From NCBI RefSeq assembly GCF_963678635.1, contig NC_087069.1:10251206-10315205 (forward strand): a stretch of DNA of 64,000 nucleotides, read 5' to 3'. Both the position numbers and the translations under genes were made by a program. This DNA comes from Symsagittifera roscoffensis. Lineage: Eukaryota > Xenacoelomorpha > Acoela > Convolutidae. Positions 12,801 to 27,800 of this stretch are shown here, one piece after another. A model generated the notes under the pieces. The model worked only from the letters and a program-made list of their open reading frames with translations, ran no database searches and was not told the origin of the DNA. The number at the start of each line of letters is the position of its first letter. Within the stretch, counting starts at the first letter, position 1.

Positions 12801-15800
12801 GGAATATAAAATAGGGGTGTAAACATAGGGGTTAATTAACGTGCGGTTAAAGTGTCGGACACCATTTTTGTAATCTATTTTCGAACATAAATATAAGTGC
12901 ATAAAAAAGAAAGCAATGAAAAACTATATCTATAATAAATATAATATAATCGCGCCTTGCTTCTATTTGTGACAGTTCATCTACGAAGCAGGGAATTAAT
13001 TTGAAAGATCTACATGTTATGCTTTTTGTCATTTTTTCTAATAAGAAACGTTTCCGTTGCGTAGAACATTTTATATCTAATTTAGAAATGCGGTAACGAC
13101 TCAATTTAAAATCGAGAGCGACCTTGTAGATGACGCCTTTGTCTCAATCCAGTCTTTGGCTCTGGATCTGGACTCGACAATGCTTGCAGCACTCACTAAC
13201 AAGGGTACATGTCATATATGGCAGGTATCCAGTTTCGTCACAGTCAAACCCGAACACTCCAACTCGGATGCAGCTACTAGTGGCCGAACTGATTCGGATT
13301 CGACTACTGGAGGTAAGAGTTAACAAATGAATGGTTCTTTTAGACTTTTCAAAAGAGGTAAATTTGGTCATGAATTGTCTGACTCTATTTTCCCCAAATT
13401 TTCTGCGAGCTGGCAATTTTTTCAGAAAAATTAGGACATGTCGGCATTTTCGAAGATTTTGTCAAAAAAATTGCGTTCTTTGTGCGCCCTTCCCCTCATA
13501 TTTAGTTTTTATCGGCGCGAAGACGCTTTTCTTGGTGATCATCCAAAGAGGGGACCCTTTGGGTGACCAGGGGTCAAATATCCCTCAAAGGGTTGTGTGC
13601 GCACCTCCCCCATCCAAAAGTCGCCTCTGCATAGTACTTGCTTAATTCTTTCGTTAAGTTTTAAGGTGAAGCTTTTTGAACTGATTGTTCCGTTGAACTA
13701 ATTGTTTTGTCGTTATAAAGGATCTACAGAAGAGGCGAATTCAGTAGCTGGCAATACTTCGGGAACCACTTCAGGAACAGGGACATCGACCCACGTGGTC
13801 TCATCACAGAAATTCTTCCCCAAGAAAAGTTTCCAGGCTCACGATAATTATGGACTAAAATGCTGCTTTAGCGAAGATTCCACGTAAGTATAATAAAGCA
13901 AAGTAAACCAACGTTTTCTCTTAGCGCAATTTTCAAGTTTTTAAAGGTACTTCTTACATAATTTACTAAACTTTGAAGTCTCCCGTTTTGATATGCTTTT
14001 TTGATATAATTGTTAGTCAATTTAGTTTTTTTTACGACGCAGAATAACAGTGTAAATTTGTGTAAGCGACAAATTTAGCAAAAAAAATCCGTTTTTTTGT
14101 GCATTTTAAAGTTCCCTTTTGCCGCTTCCTCGCTTTTGTTTACAAATTTGCATTTTGGACTCTGTGTTTAATTAACAATTCAACTTTTTGTTCAAGATTT
14201 ATTCCGGTCTTTAATTTTCTTTCGTTTAATTATCCACAGTTCTGGTCCCTTTTTTCATTTTTTTGAAACATTTTTTGATTTTAGATTTAATGTTTTTCCA
14301 GGAAAATAGACTATTTATGGTCAAAGATATCGTTAATTGAGTGTCTTTTTTGATAGTATTTTGTCGGTAATACAGATTATCAATAGATAGTTTGTTGCTG
14401 GTCGCCGAGAAATGATCCTTGTTGATTCCAACTGTATGCAGATTTCTAATTTCTTATTTTTTTGCAGTAATTTGATATCCGAATTCCTGACTAGCAGGGT
14501 TGCATAAAAATCTGATGCATATTCTCGATTGATTTAAATCCGATTTTTATTATTTTACTTTGATTTTTTCGATTTTTATTGGAAACGTTTTTGTTTCAAG
14601 AATCAATTAATTTACGCACAAATACTGATTCAGCATCCGAAAGAAGAACACAAGTTACCCACAATTGTCTATTCCCAGTCAATTTCTGAGACTGGAATGG
14701 ATAAATGCGAAAGTGCTGAAAAACTTTTCCAGTTAAAAGTATGCTATGAAGAGCGAATTACGTAACCAATGTAAATACTGCAAGCTGGGCTGTATGTTTA
14801 TCGCGGCACTCGGCAGGATAACACAAGGGTTGATTTTTTAATTTTTATTCTACGATTAAAATCCGATTTAAATCATTGATTTAAATCAAGTTGATTTTAA
14901 TCATGCAACCCTGCTGACTAGACACGAAACATTGATACCGAACGTACAGTTTTGTGTTTTCGGTTTGTATGCGAAGTTTAAGATCAAAGATGAGTTATGA
15001 TACTAAGAAAAGTAGGTCAAAATTGAACAGTTTTCACATCACGAAACTTTTCGTTTTTTTTTCGGTGTTTGACAATTCAGTTCTGATTTTCACAAGAGGA
15101 CTGGAAAAGAGCCGAACTGTGTCTAGGTCTAGACGTTAAACACGATCTTTTAAGTAAGGCAAATGACCAAGAGCTTCGACCACTTGCATGTTCCTTCGAA
15201 TTAGATCAGGTATCTCGGCCTTAGTAGATCCACGAGGTCTGCTCTTTCAGTTCTTGGTAGCGAAAGTGGACTTTGATGTAACTTTTTGGGTAGATATCAG
15301 TGATGCAGTCTTTTTACATATTGAAGGCAATTTTTTTTGACAACCCTTACTTGAAAAACCGCCAACATGATTATTGTGCTGAATAATTTTGTGATGGTTG
15401 CTCTCTTTTGATTGTTCCTTAGATTCTATTGCCTGATTAATTATGCCTTCTAGGATATGATGTCTGTGAATGTGCTTTAAAAATTGACAACTTTTAATTA
15501 TACAATTAAGTTTAAAATCGACTCATACTGAGTCGATGCACGTGAACAAAAGAAGATTTTGTCGTGATTCATCACAAGTATTGCTGCAAAACAACGATTT
15601 AAAACTTCGTAGTTTCAGTTCATGCATGAGTTTCCTGAGCGGAACATTAATTTAAATTTTTTTGTGGACCAACGTATTGAAACTCTTTTTCCGACTTTTC
15701 AAGCAAGTTTGTGAAAATATGTGTTCGGGTTGGTTTTGTTTCTTCAGAAAAGTTTTGATTTCAAAACCAATTATTTTTGACGGAAGTTTTATACAGCCTG

Positions 15801-18800
15801 AATTATAGTGATGCTGAGCTCAAAACTAAAGCTCAATGTCATCTACGACCAGTTGTTGCAAAGTTATGGGATTTTGAAGATTGCCTTGTTGGGGTGATTA
15901 TTTCGTGCAAAGTGTTAATTTGCACTGTAACACAAAGCGGAAGTCGGCGGATTTATTTGGCTTGAATTTTATTTTGTTCGATTGGAATTAAGGCACTCTG
16001 TTTTTGTTATTAATGCTTTTTAGAAAGAAATTTATCTCCTTGTACTGGAACCTGATCTAAACTACATTTTATGATTGGATAAATTAGATATTTTACCACT
16101 GTAAAGTATTTAATATTAACCAATCATGATCCATCTAACTAACAACCCACTTATTTGTAAGTGCTGAAATTACTTGTAATTTCAGCACCAGAGAGATTTG
16201 AATTTAACTTAGAAATTAGTTGACTCTCCAAGAAGACTTCAGCAGCCGCAATAAACCAGTATACCCTAGATCTATTGAGCCTAGCAGAGACTAGTTAAAC
16301 AACCTGAGACTAGATAGTATAAGAGTAAGATTAGGATCGGTATTAGACTAAGACTAAGGTGTACCCTATCCTTAGTCTTAGTCTAAGGTGTACCCTATCC
16401 GAAATTAGACTAAGGTGTACCCTATCCGAAATTAGACTAAGGTGTACCCTATCCGAAATTACTCTATGAGTTATACACTTCGGTCCTAACTCATCTGGTG
16501 CGACCATAAGTCTCGAACAAGACCTTAATAGCTTAGAATTAACCAAAAATAGATTAGAATTTAGACAAAACATTTTTAAAAAAAAATGTTACACGACGAT
16601 AATTTAATCGAAATGTCTCTACGACTCAATAGATCAAAGCCAATATTCCGAACGATAAGAGAACTACCCGGAATTGCAAGAAGACCTCGAACCAGAGACG
16701 ACATACGACAAAGTAGAAACTTACCATATAGTTATATGATAGTTCGGCAAAAGCCAACACAAACTTTTGTATTTAGAATACTACTAGCAATGAATTTAGA
16801 TTTTCATTTGCAAACATAAAATCTTGAAGTCAATCTTCAAAATCATTTCAGGCGCTAAACAAAATTATTAATATACAATAACGATTGATAAAGAGATCTC
16901 AGATCGTTTTCCTAAATTCTGCAGTAATATACAAAACATGTTTGAAAAATATTTATTGAAAAATAAAAATAAAAATTAGTAGCATGACAATAAATGGTTA
17001 GTAATCATAAATCATCCTGTTGTTCCAGCTTCATCACCTAAACATAACAGCATTCATAAGCTCACTAATATCATAAAAACACTAAATCTTTTCTCTACAC
17101 AAATTTAAATCATTTTAAATTTAAATTCACTTAAATTTAAAATCAGATCATCAAGGCTCATCCTTGGATCTTAAATCATTTTCTATTTAATTAAATTTAA
17201 AACTTGATCATCAAGGCCTATCCTTGGATCAAAAAGAACAATTTTGTTCTCCCCCACCCACTTAGCTAGTGTCTAACGACCTCAAACGTCGATTCACTAT
17301 CCAACCCTTTCTAAAAACCCAGGACTAACAGAAATTTTTGAATAAAACTAATCATTCAAATTAGGATAAACAGTGAAGAACTTCGGTTATTCATCCTTCA
17401 CTTGATCCCCCCTCTTACCAGACCCAGGATAAATCTTAGACTTAGTAAGTTTAAAATAGTATCTAACGAACTACTCGCGTTCTAATTATACCTGAACCTT
17501 GTGGATCGATTTACTATTCTCCAACCCTGAACACAATCACTACCCTTAAGTAAGATGAAGTAAGTTAACACCTTAGCTTATACTAGCCACGAGAAAGTAT
17601 AAAATCATTCTTCGGAATCGATATACTTTTCTCCCCAACCCTGAACAAATAGACCCAGGTTAGGCTAACCAAAAAATCGTAAGGACTAACAGTCAAAGAA
17701 AATAGAAATCATTTAACAACCTTTTGCATCCGTCATCCTAAACCTTATGTCATTTAAAAACCTAGGAAATAAACAAACAATCGTTTTACAGAATTGTGAA
17801 ATAGATAACAAAAAATACGATCTTGTAATCACACCACATACACAAACAGTTGGATACATTAGAACAAAACGACAAACATTAAAAAGAAAAATAATAACCA
17901 AACAAAGACAAATAACACGAAAAAGATTTTCCAAAAACCGAAACGCATTTTCAGAATCAGAAACCAGCAGTTTAGACGAACTTTATAAATTAAAAGAATC
18001 TATAGATAAAAATTGCCCCATTCACGATCAATTATATTTTTCCGACTCAGAAACAACTTCAAATTCATCAAAAAGAGGAAAAAGAAGAATAAAAAAACAA
18101 TATAAACACAAACCAGTACACTTATACAATTGGAATCAACCAATTAGACACATCGATAGTTACATATTAACAGTCATCAAACGAAAAAATGAGCTCAACA
18201 CACACCCCAGGTGAAGAAAGTCCAGATGATGATGATATCTTCCCCTTTATCGTAGATGCAACCACTGATAGAGGACAGCATATATTTTGCAAAAATTTAC
18301 TCTTAAATTTGTTTGAACCCGGAATCAGTCCATGTAAAACAGAGTTCCCAGATGTAAAAATCAAAAGACAAATTATCGATCACTATTTGAAAGATATATG
18401 CAACTTAACACAACAATACGGAATCTACTCCATAGAATTCAGCTCACCAAACCAGAATCACAGCAAATATGTAATTCAAACAGACGACCTTGATTTAGAA
18501 TTTTCAAAAGTATTCTCAGAATATATAAAAAGCATACAATATCATAACTCACAAAGAGCAAACTCCATATTCACCAATGAAGTTTTTGCAATAATATATA
18601 GTTATATCTCGATATTAGAAAACGAAATCCCAATCTCAAATGTCTCACCGACAGAAACATCTAAACATATAAGAGTACGACATGAAATCACACTACTCTC
18701 TAGTTTTCTAAATATAATTAAAGAAAATTTCACTAAAGATGATGTTTCACAACATACAAAACATGACTTACAAAAAATCTTGGCATGGTTAATAATAGAT

Positions 18801-21800
18801 TATTTCACACATAATCTAGATTTAATTTCACAAGCAAGAAAAAATTTTAGACCTCAAAACTCAAACGATGATACTGCCATCACAGAACAGTCAGACTATG
18901 TTTGGGACCCCGAATGGCCTCATCCCGCATTCATAAACTTCCCACAATCAATCTCCAGTCAAGCAATAAGTACGATATCTTATGTAAGAGATTATGTAAG
19001 AGTAATACCATTAACCATAGATGCAACACCATTAAACTATAATACATTTTTACCTGATATGCAAAATAATAGTTTAAACTCCACAGTCATACACAATGAA
19101 AACCTCAATGGAACTAGAAATCTCACTCAACAAGATATCCAGACACCATCACACTTCATAAATGAAGAAATCGTACACACAACAACTACACAACAAAGCA
19201 TTTCACCGATACGTCCAAATTTAACAACACCAAGAAATACAAACACTTCACAAACACAGGTAACCTTACAATCAACCGTTAAACCTTCGGTTGCCCCAAA
19301 ATATTCACACATGGATTATCAAACATACAGACCCATGACAATACCGTCAAAAACACGTAAAACGTTCACTAGAAACAATTTTGCAGAACATAATTAAAAT
19401 TACACACATCCATCAAAAACAAATTATCCCCCACGAAAAAATTTTAATAGCTATACAAGATCTCGAAACTGGGATAACCCAATGGCACAAACTAATTCAG
19501 TAAATTTTCAAACAAATTTACATCCTTCACAGGATCGTAGTGAAAACTATCCATTTTTTCAACAAAATAAAAATAAAAAACAAACATCTTATCAAATGGA
19601 TGATTTTTTACAACCAGATATATTTGCACCATATAATCAAGAATATCGTGGACAAGGAGTACAGAAACCACATACAAATCATAGAATTTTTTCTCCACAA
19701 CCGATAGATACACAAAATCAACAACCAATTCAGCAACAAAACCCAATTAATACACAATATTTTCAACCAGTTCAGCAACAAAACCCAATGATCACACACT
19801 CGTATCAACCGACGCAAATGCAAAATGAAATACCACTCCCATATTATCTTCAACAACACGAAATAACAAGAAATCAACTTTCAAATTTTTCTCAAATGCC
19901 AAATGCAGCAGAATCATTACAAATGACAATGAATCCATACCTTATGGGTGGATCATCAATAACATCAAATAAACCTTTAATGGTATTCACAGGAACAGAC
20001 CCTGAATATTCTGTAGAAGACTATTTAAATGCAGTGACTGCAAATTTGATTTTAAATATAGGACCTGAACCAATTAATACGCCACTACATCAAAACTGGA
20101 TACATCGACGCACAGCGTTGATACAAACAACTTTAGACGGCGCAGCCCAAAAATGGTTTTCAGTATTGCCTCTAGAAATAAAATCAAATTGGAAAAGGTT
20201 TACACAAGAATTTTCAAAAATGTTTGACTCCGAAAGAAACAAACAACAACAAAGAGTTTTATGTAATGAAATTCGCAGATTACCAAATGAAACCATCAAG
20301 CAATTAGCAGTACGCATCGAAACACTAGTTCGAAAAGCATATTCATTAAATACACATGACTATAAAAACACAAAGATGACAGAAATCTTAATGATGACCT
20401 TAACACCTCAATTAAGGAAAATAGCAATAAAAAAGAGAGCATCCCATCCCTCCTCAATTCGAGAACCCGATTTAGATTTTCGAAAACTAATAGACAAACT
20501 AGAACAAGCAGAAATCACAATGAAACTCGAAGAAACAGAAAATCTGAAATTACAATATGTCAACCGAATCGAAACAAATACCACAAGTATCAACAATATA
20601 CAGGAATCAGATACAGACCTCGTTGAAAAAATCACTGAAATACTCAATATTTACGAAAAACACCCAAACTTTAAAGGCAAACCATCTTTCAAAAAATGGT
20701 GTAATTATTGCCGACGATACGGACATAGTATTTCTGAATGTAGACAAAAACAGCAAGACAATCAAAATAAACCTCAAAAATATAAAGAACCGAATAAATC
20801 ATTCTATCAATACATGAAGAAAGATCAAAATCTACCAAACAAAAATGTATACAGCAACAACAGTTCAGGAAAACCACTACCGAGCAATACCAACTACACG
20901 AGAAATCAATCACCACATAACTCAAGTTATAGAGGAAGATCGCCAGAACGAAGAAATACACAAAATTCGTCACAAAATCACTACAATAGACCAAATAGTC
21001 GAAATAACTACTCCAGATCAAATTCAAATACAACACGATTTGTTTCTAGATCTAATTCCCAATCAAGAAATAATTACTATCCAAACAATCAATCACGAAA
21101 TTCATCATACAATAGAAATAGAAACTACTCCAATAATCGGAATAGAAGTTATTCAAACAACCGAAACCAGAATTACCCGAACAATCGATCAAGGAATAAC
21201 TCATATAATAGATCGAACTATAACAGACCAAACAATAATTACCAAAACAGATCACGAAATAATTCACAAAATCGACATTCAAGTTATAATAATCGTTATA
21301 GAAATTATTCCCAATCACCACACAGGAATAATAACCATTATAATAATTCTAATAATCGCCATAGAAGTAGTGCACCTAAACATCAAAGAAATATAAATCA
21401 AGTACAATCAAATCCAGAAACAACATCAGACCCTCCAGGTATTGATGACACAGGAAATAACGAACTACAACTGAATCAAATAAACTGTGAATCATCAGAA
21501 TCAGAAAGTGATACAGAAAACACTATCTCCATAAATATGATAGCAGTTGAAAATGATTACGAACCTATTATATATGAACAACCTTTTTCATCACATATTT
21601 ATGAAAATCAATTAGAACTCCTTCACAATTATTATATTGAACCCATCCATTCTACACAAACAACACAAGAAACAAACGAAATTAACACTACAAATAAATC
21701 CAATGAAAATGACAAAACAAAATGCTTAAATACAAATCACATCTATCAAAACATACAAAAAGAACAACCCAAAGAAAAAATTTGGACAATACCATTTCTT

Positions 21801-24800
21801 TTAGAAAGCCCAAGAAGCAAAGAATTTCAACCACCAGATCTTGAAATTGATTTTCTAATTGGTTTAGGAGCAGAATCAAATATAATAAACATTCCCACAT
21901 GGAATGAAATAAAAACCTTACACCCAAAGCTAACACCTCTTGAAACCTCCAGTAAACTAGCAACAGCACAAGGATCAACATTGGTAAACTATGGAAAAAT
22001 TCAATTATTTCTTCTCCCCACAAGAACAATGGAGCAAAATAAAATTTTAACTAAACCATTTAAACAAATATTCCATATCACTAATATTAAACACAATATC
22101 ATTGGAATACCATTTATCTCTAAATATATACCAACAATCAACATATTAAACAGTAAAATACTAATCAAAGATAAATACACAAAAACAAAAGACACATCCC
22201 TAACATTTTTCCAAAGATTAAACAAACAACCACCATTCTTTTCAAAATTTTATCCAATATATAACCAACAAAGAAAACACCTGAAACCACTATCAGGAAA
22301 CATATATAATTTTTCAATAAAACAAGTTCACCAATATGATAAAAAACAAAACAAACAACAACTCTATATGTCAGATTTTGAATTCAAACCTATCCATAAG
22401 TTTTTCAAAATCACAATCTCATCCATAAAATATTTGAAAAACTCGAATTCAGATATTATATCTCTACATGTATACAACAATACACCTTACCAAGTAACAT
22501 TACCTTTAGGACTTTTAGGCTATTGCGAAACCAACGCTACGATATCACCAATACACGAAAAAGAATATCGCGTAAATAATATACTCCAATTATTAGATAT
22601 TTGTCAATCAACAATTCTTAATGAAGAATTATCCATAAATAATATAATAAGTAACGAAAAAAGCAATACGGATTATTTCACAAAAACCCCATATTTCAAA
22701 CCTACATTCAACATAAGTAACTACGCAGAGAATCAACAGAAATTTTTAACAATGTTTAACTTCCAACATTCACAAATAACACAAGACGAATTTGAAAAAT
22801 TAGCCAAACAGCTAATTAAATATTCATCAGTCTATGCAACATCCAAATTCGATGTTGGCAAAATCAGCTCATCACTACATCTTCCATTAAAACCAGACGC
22901 AGTTTTCAAAAAACAAAGAGCAAGTAAAGTACCAATTCACTTACACGATAAAGTGAACAGATTACTCGACATTTTTGAACAATACAACATTATATCACCA
23001 GTAAATAAAGAAGAACAACCAAAAGGTAACACATTTATCAACCCTGTTATCATTCTAGCCAAAGGAGAATCATTAAAAATCGTTCTCGACGCTAGATACC
23101 TCAACTCACTCATAGATGAATCAAAGTGTAATTGGCCTATTGAACCAATACAAGTTATTTTAACAAAAATAAACGGAAAATACTTTGCAACCGCAGATAT
23201 GAATAGTGCATACAATCAAATGCCATTAGATGAACAATCGCGACGTTTAACACAATTTGTTATTGGAAACCAACATTATGAATTCAACCGCTTATTCTAT
23301 GGAATATCCATAGGACCAGCAGCATTTTCAGCTTTTATGAGCAAAATTTTTCGACCACTAATACTCAAGAAAAACGCAATCACCTATTTAGACGATGTTT
23401 TTATGCAATCACAGACTAAAGAAGAAATGTTCAATGTTTTAGAACAATATCACCAAATACTTCAGAACGAAAATCTGAAGGCCGCCCCTGATAAATCACA
23501 CTTCTTTTTAACACGAGTAAAATTCTTAGGACATAACATAGAAAGAAAAACAATCACTCCATTAAAATCACGCATTGACGCTATTCAGAAACTCCAACCA
23601 CCAACAAACAAAAAGAAAATCCAAGAATTTCTTGGAATGTTAAACTTTTTAAGCAAATATGTTTATAAAATGCAATTATATCTAAGACCATTCTATAATA
23701 TACTTAGACAACAAAATAATTTTGAATGGAATACAGAACACCAAGCACGATTTGAAGAAATAAAGAAAGTCTTAACTGAACAAATTTCAAATACAATTCC
23801 AGATCCGAATCAACCATTCTACGCAATGTGCGATGCTTCGAACTTTGGCATCGGCGCAGCGTTATTACAATCACATAATGGTACAAACAAAATGAACCTT
23901 ATATCAGCAAATTCTCGATTATTCACTCAAGCAGAGCTAAGACTCTCAACCCTAATGAGAGAATGTACAGCCATAATCTATACACTTACGGAATATGAAT
24001 TTCTGATACTTGGATCAAAACATCCAACAGTTCTATTCACAGATCACAAACCAATCATTTTTCTCTTCACACAAAAATCCAACCCAAATCACCGAGTTTA
24101 CAGATTTCAATTAATTCTAATGAAATTTCCAAACTTACATATAGTTTGGACAGCAGGAAAAAATCTTGCATTACCAGACACATTAAGTCGAAATACACCA
24201 CCTGAATTACTTACACGTAAAACTACAGTAGAAATACCCAAAAATATAAAATTCTACCTTGCAGAAAACGAAACATCACCCCGATTAGAATGCAAATATG
24301 CAGTAAAAACTGACGTTGAACAATCACAGATAAATAATCTACAACACTTTCCACTTTATTTAGATTGTCAAAATAACCACTACGAAGTTGATCTACTTGG
24401 AACATCAACTTTTAAACCAATTCCATACTCACAATGGATAAAAAATAACACCCAACAAAAAAGAGTAAAACAACACTCGCATAAAAAAGACCTTTTTCCA
24501 TTAATTGAAAAAGAAAACCTAACTGATAAAATAAATTTATCAGGACCACAAACAAACGATTCAAAATACACAATAAATCAAGTATTTGACCTCCATGACC
24601 CACTTGATACAATTCCTTTATCTAAATTAGAAATTGCAAACATTTTTCTCCCCCCAACAGATAAAATTACAATTAATACTTTAAAACAATATCAAAATCT
24701 TGACCCAGTAATTAGACAACTAAAATCATGGCACAAATATAAAACTAAACCCGTAAAAGCAGATACCACAATTTTAGGAAATAAAACACTCCTCCGATAT

Positions 24801-27800
24801 TTTCGAAAATTTAATAATACAACAATTAATGAAAACACAGACCTCCTACAATACCAATTAAATGAATCAACAGTTCCCTGTCTCCCTTTAAGTATGATTC
24901 TTATAGCTTTTAATATTTCACATACACAAAATATTAAAGGACACTCTGGATCAGAGAAAACATATTCAAATTTCATACAAAACTTTTATTTCCCAAATGC
25001 ACCAATTTGGATAAAAGTACTATGCAATGACTGTATAGTATGCCAACTAAATAAACCTTACCCAAATCAAAAACAAATAGCACAAAAACAAGATTTTAAA
25101 GGACAAAGTTTGTACTTAAACCACCGTATCTCATTAGATACTAAAGGACCAATTTCACCCTCATCCGAAGGAAACTCCTACATTATGGTAATTGTTGACG
25201 CATTTACACATTATGTAGCACTTAACCCAGTACCACATTGTAACGCTTATTACGCTTACACAACGCTTTATGAACACTGGATAGCCAAATTTGGACTACC
25301 AGAAATTCTAGTTACAGATAACGGTACAGAATTTATAAATAATGAAATTATCACACTATGTCATCTATATAACATCAAACACAAACCACGTACATCTCAC
25401 GCACCTTGGACAAACGGCTTAGTCGAAGGTATGAACCGTTCACTACAAGAATATCTTAGATGTATCATCAATGGAAATGATACAAGATATACTGAATGGT
25501 CAGCAGATGTAAAATTATTTCCCCTAGCATATAATTCACAAATCACGACAACTCTAGGAATGTCACCATATGAAATGGTTTTTAACCAAAAGCCACGCAA
25601 ACCAATAATGTTTACAGCAAACTCTCATAAAAACGCACAAGGTTATTGTCAACCAAATAAAGACTCAATTTGTTATAACCTACCTTTACATACACACGGT
25701 GAAGATCATTTTCATCACCCACAAATTCTTAAATTAGCCTCCGGTACACACACCGAATGGATTTTAAACAGAGATAAAAAACACAATGAAATTTACCAAA
25801 AAGTAACAAAAAAGTTGTTACAAAGGCAAAACATTAATGAACAAATAAATTCACGCTTTACACCAGCCTCCGATTTAAAAATTGGAACATTTGTTTTAAT
25901 ACCCAATTTTAATACTCAAAAAGGAATTTCTAAAAAATTACAACCCCTTCGTAAAGGACCATACCAAATAATTGCAAAACCCACTGATGTCACATATAAA
26001 ATCACCGACTCAGACAAAAAAGAAATCGTTCAACACCGAAATAACCTATTACCTTATTATCCAAAAGAATACGCACTCCGCGAACTAACTCAATTATATT
26101 CTTTTACAGGTTTAAAAGTTATTCAAAATGACCCACATACGGAAAATACAACAAAGGAACAAAAAGATTTTCACCTCAAAAACCAAATAACAAAATCAAC
26201 CACCACAAAAAAACAATACAAAAAATCTAGATCAAAATACATCTCAAAAAGGAAGAAAATATAGAAAAATGACAGAACAAATAATACCCCAAGAACAAAT
26301 CGACAAATCAGAACATAGAGAGTCTTCACGACTTAGAAATCAACCACGTAAAAATTATAAATTATTCATCCCACAATCTAAAATATTAAAGAAAGTCGAA
26401 TTTCAAAAACAACTTTAATTTTGTATTTCACAATCTTAGACCTTTGAAACATTTTGAATTTTCATTTTTCAAAATAACATGCTGACAAACACGCAGCGAT
26501 TCTAGTTCATAATTAGCCAATAGGATTCATCCAATCCGTCACCTTCTCTAACTCTAACACAAACCAACTAGACGAACAATATTAAACTCCAGGCATATCT
26601 ATAACTATGACTTTACGACCTCCAGGTCAAAAATAAGCAAACCACTCCAACTTGACAACTAAAATAAATATCACCATAATATCATAACCCTCCCTTATCT
26701 AATAAACCAAAGATCAACAATATTTCCCCAACTCAGCCCTCAAATACCCCCCAAACAAATATGTTAAATTAGCCTAAAGTAAAAGAACGACCATTTTAAT
26801 TAGCCTAAAGTAAAAAAATCTCGAAAATACCCCAGATCATTTGACAAATGAAAATAAAGACAAAGAAGACCTCCCGATCACCATAAAAATTGCCCCCAAC
26901 AATTTTTCACAAAACTCAACCCACTTGTCAAAAAACCAATAAATAATCCGACCACACTTGAAAATTGCCCCAAACAACAAAAAATATTCGATCAAGAAGT
27001 CATTTCGTAAATGCTCTTCTCTCAATCAGTCACTATAATTATCACAAACCTCAAACAATTTTTTACGATACTTAAAACTTTTACAATATTTCTTTTTGAT
27101 ATCTTTGAATCTTTTGTAATAATCTTAATCATTTTTTGCAATATTTTTTTAATTTTCTATTCCCTCTTTGAACTATACCTCCAACTTTCAAAAGCTATTG
27201 ACTATATCCACAGGTACGATTCACAAAACTTATCTAAATGATACGAACCATTTTTAGTAGAACCGATATTTTTTTACTATTTGTAATTTTTATAACATTT
27301 CTATCATCCCTCATCTTGACAATATGCAAATGTATAAAAAAAGCAATCATCACATTCGCCCTAGCAACAATTCTCCTAATTCTTTTTTTAGAAGAATACT
27401 ATAATAAACATAAACTTTTTCACTAAAAGAATAGACCAAAAAAGCTATCAAAAATTGCTACCCAACAGTCACAAAGTCAGTCTTCACCGACATCATCCCA
27501 AGATAACCCAACAACACCTTCAACTACCCAAAATCCTCAAACATCTACACGAATTTCTTTTCAAGATAACCCATATACCTTTGAAGAACGACACGCTCGC
27601 TTATCAGAACCACTAGAACCAGTTCAACGACAAGCACCTCTAAGCGAACCAACATATAACTTATACCCAACACTACCACAAGAATTAAGTAGCATAAGAA
27701 ATCCTAGTCAAAACCAAAATATAGTCGAAATAAATAGACAAATTATACATCCTCGACGAAACAGAAATTTTCAAACTCCCCGAGTTCATTTTGATATACC

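Larger units (their letters stand above)
13884..16045 (+). other. mLST8 giant intron, part upstream of the retroelement
   Basis: AT-rich intron sequence with one hAT-type MITE and a MITE fragment (GACTGGAAAAGAGCCGAAC, about 15100). No gene seen. Confidence 0.5.

Noticed and set aside
16586-16819. Spliced leader peptide exon for the retroelement
   Set aside because: No convincing donor follows in a frame that joins ORF1 or ORF2; kept only as a low-confidence small ORF.
20845-21396. 183-codon alternative frame within Gag
   Set aside because: It overlaps the Asn/Arg/Ser-rich linker in another frame; low-complexity codons leave the alternative frames open by chance.
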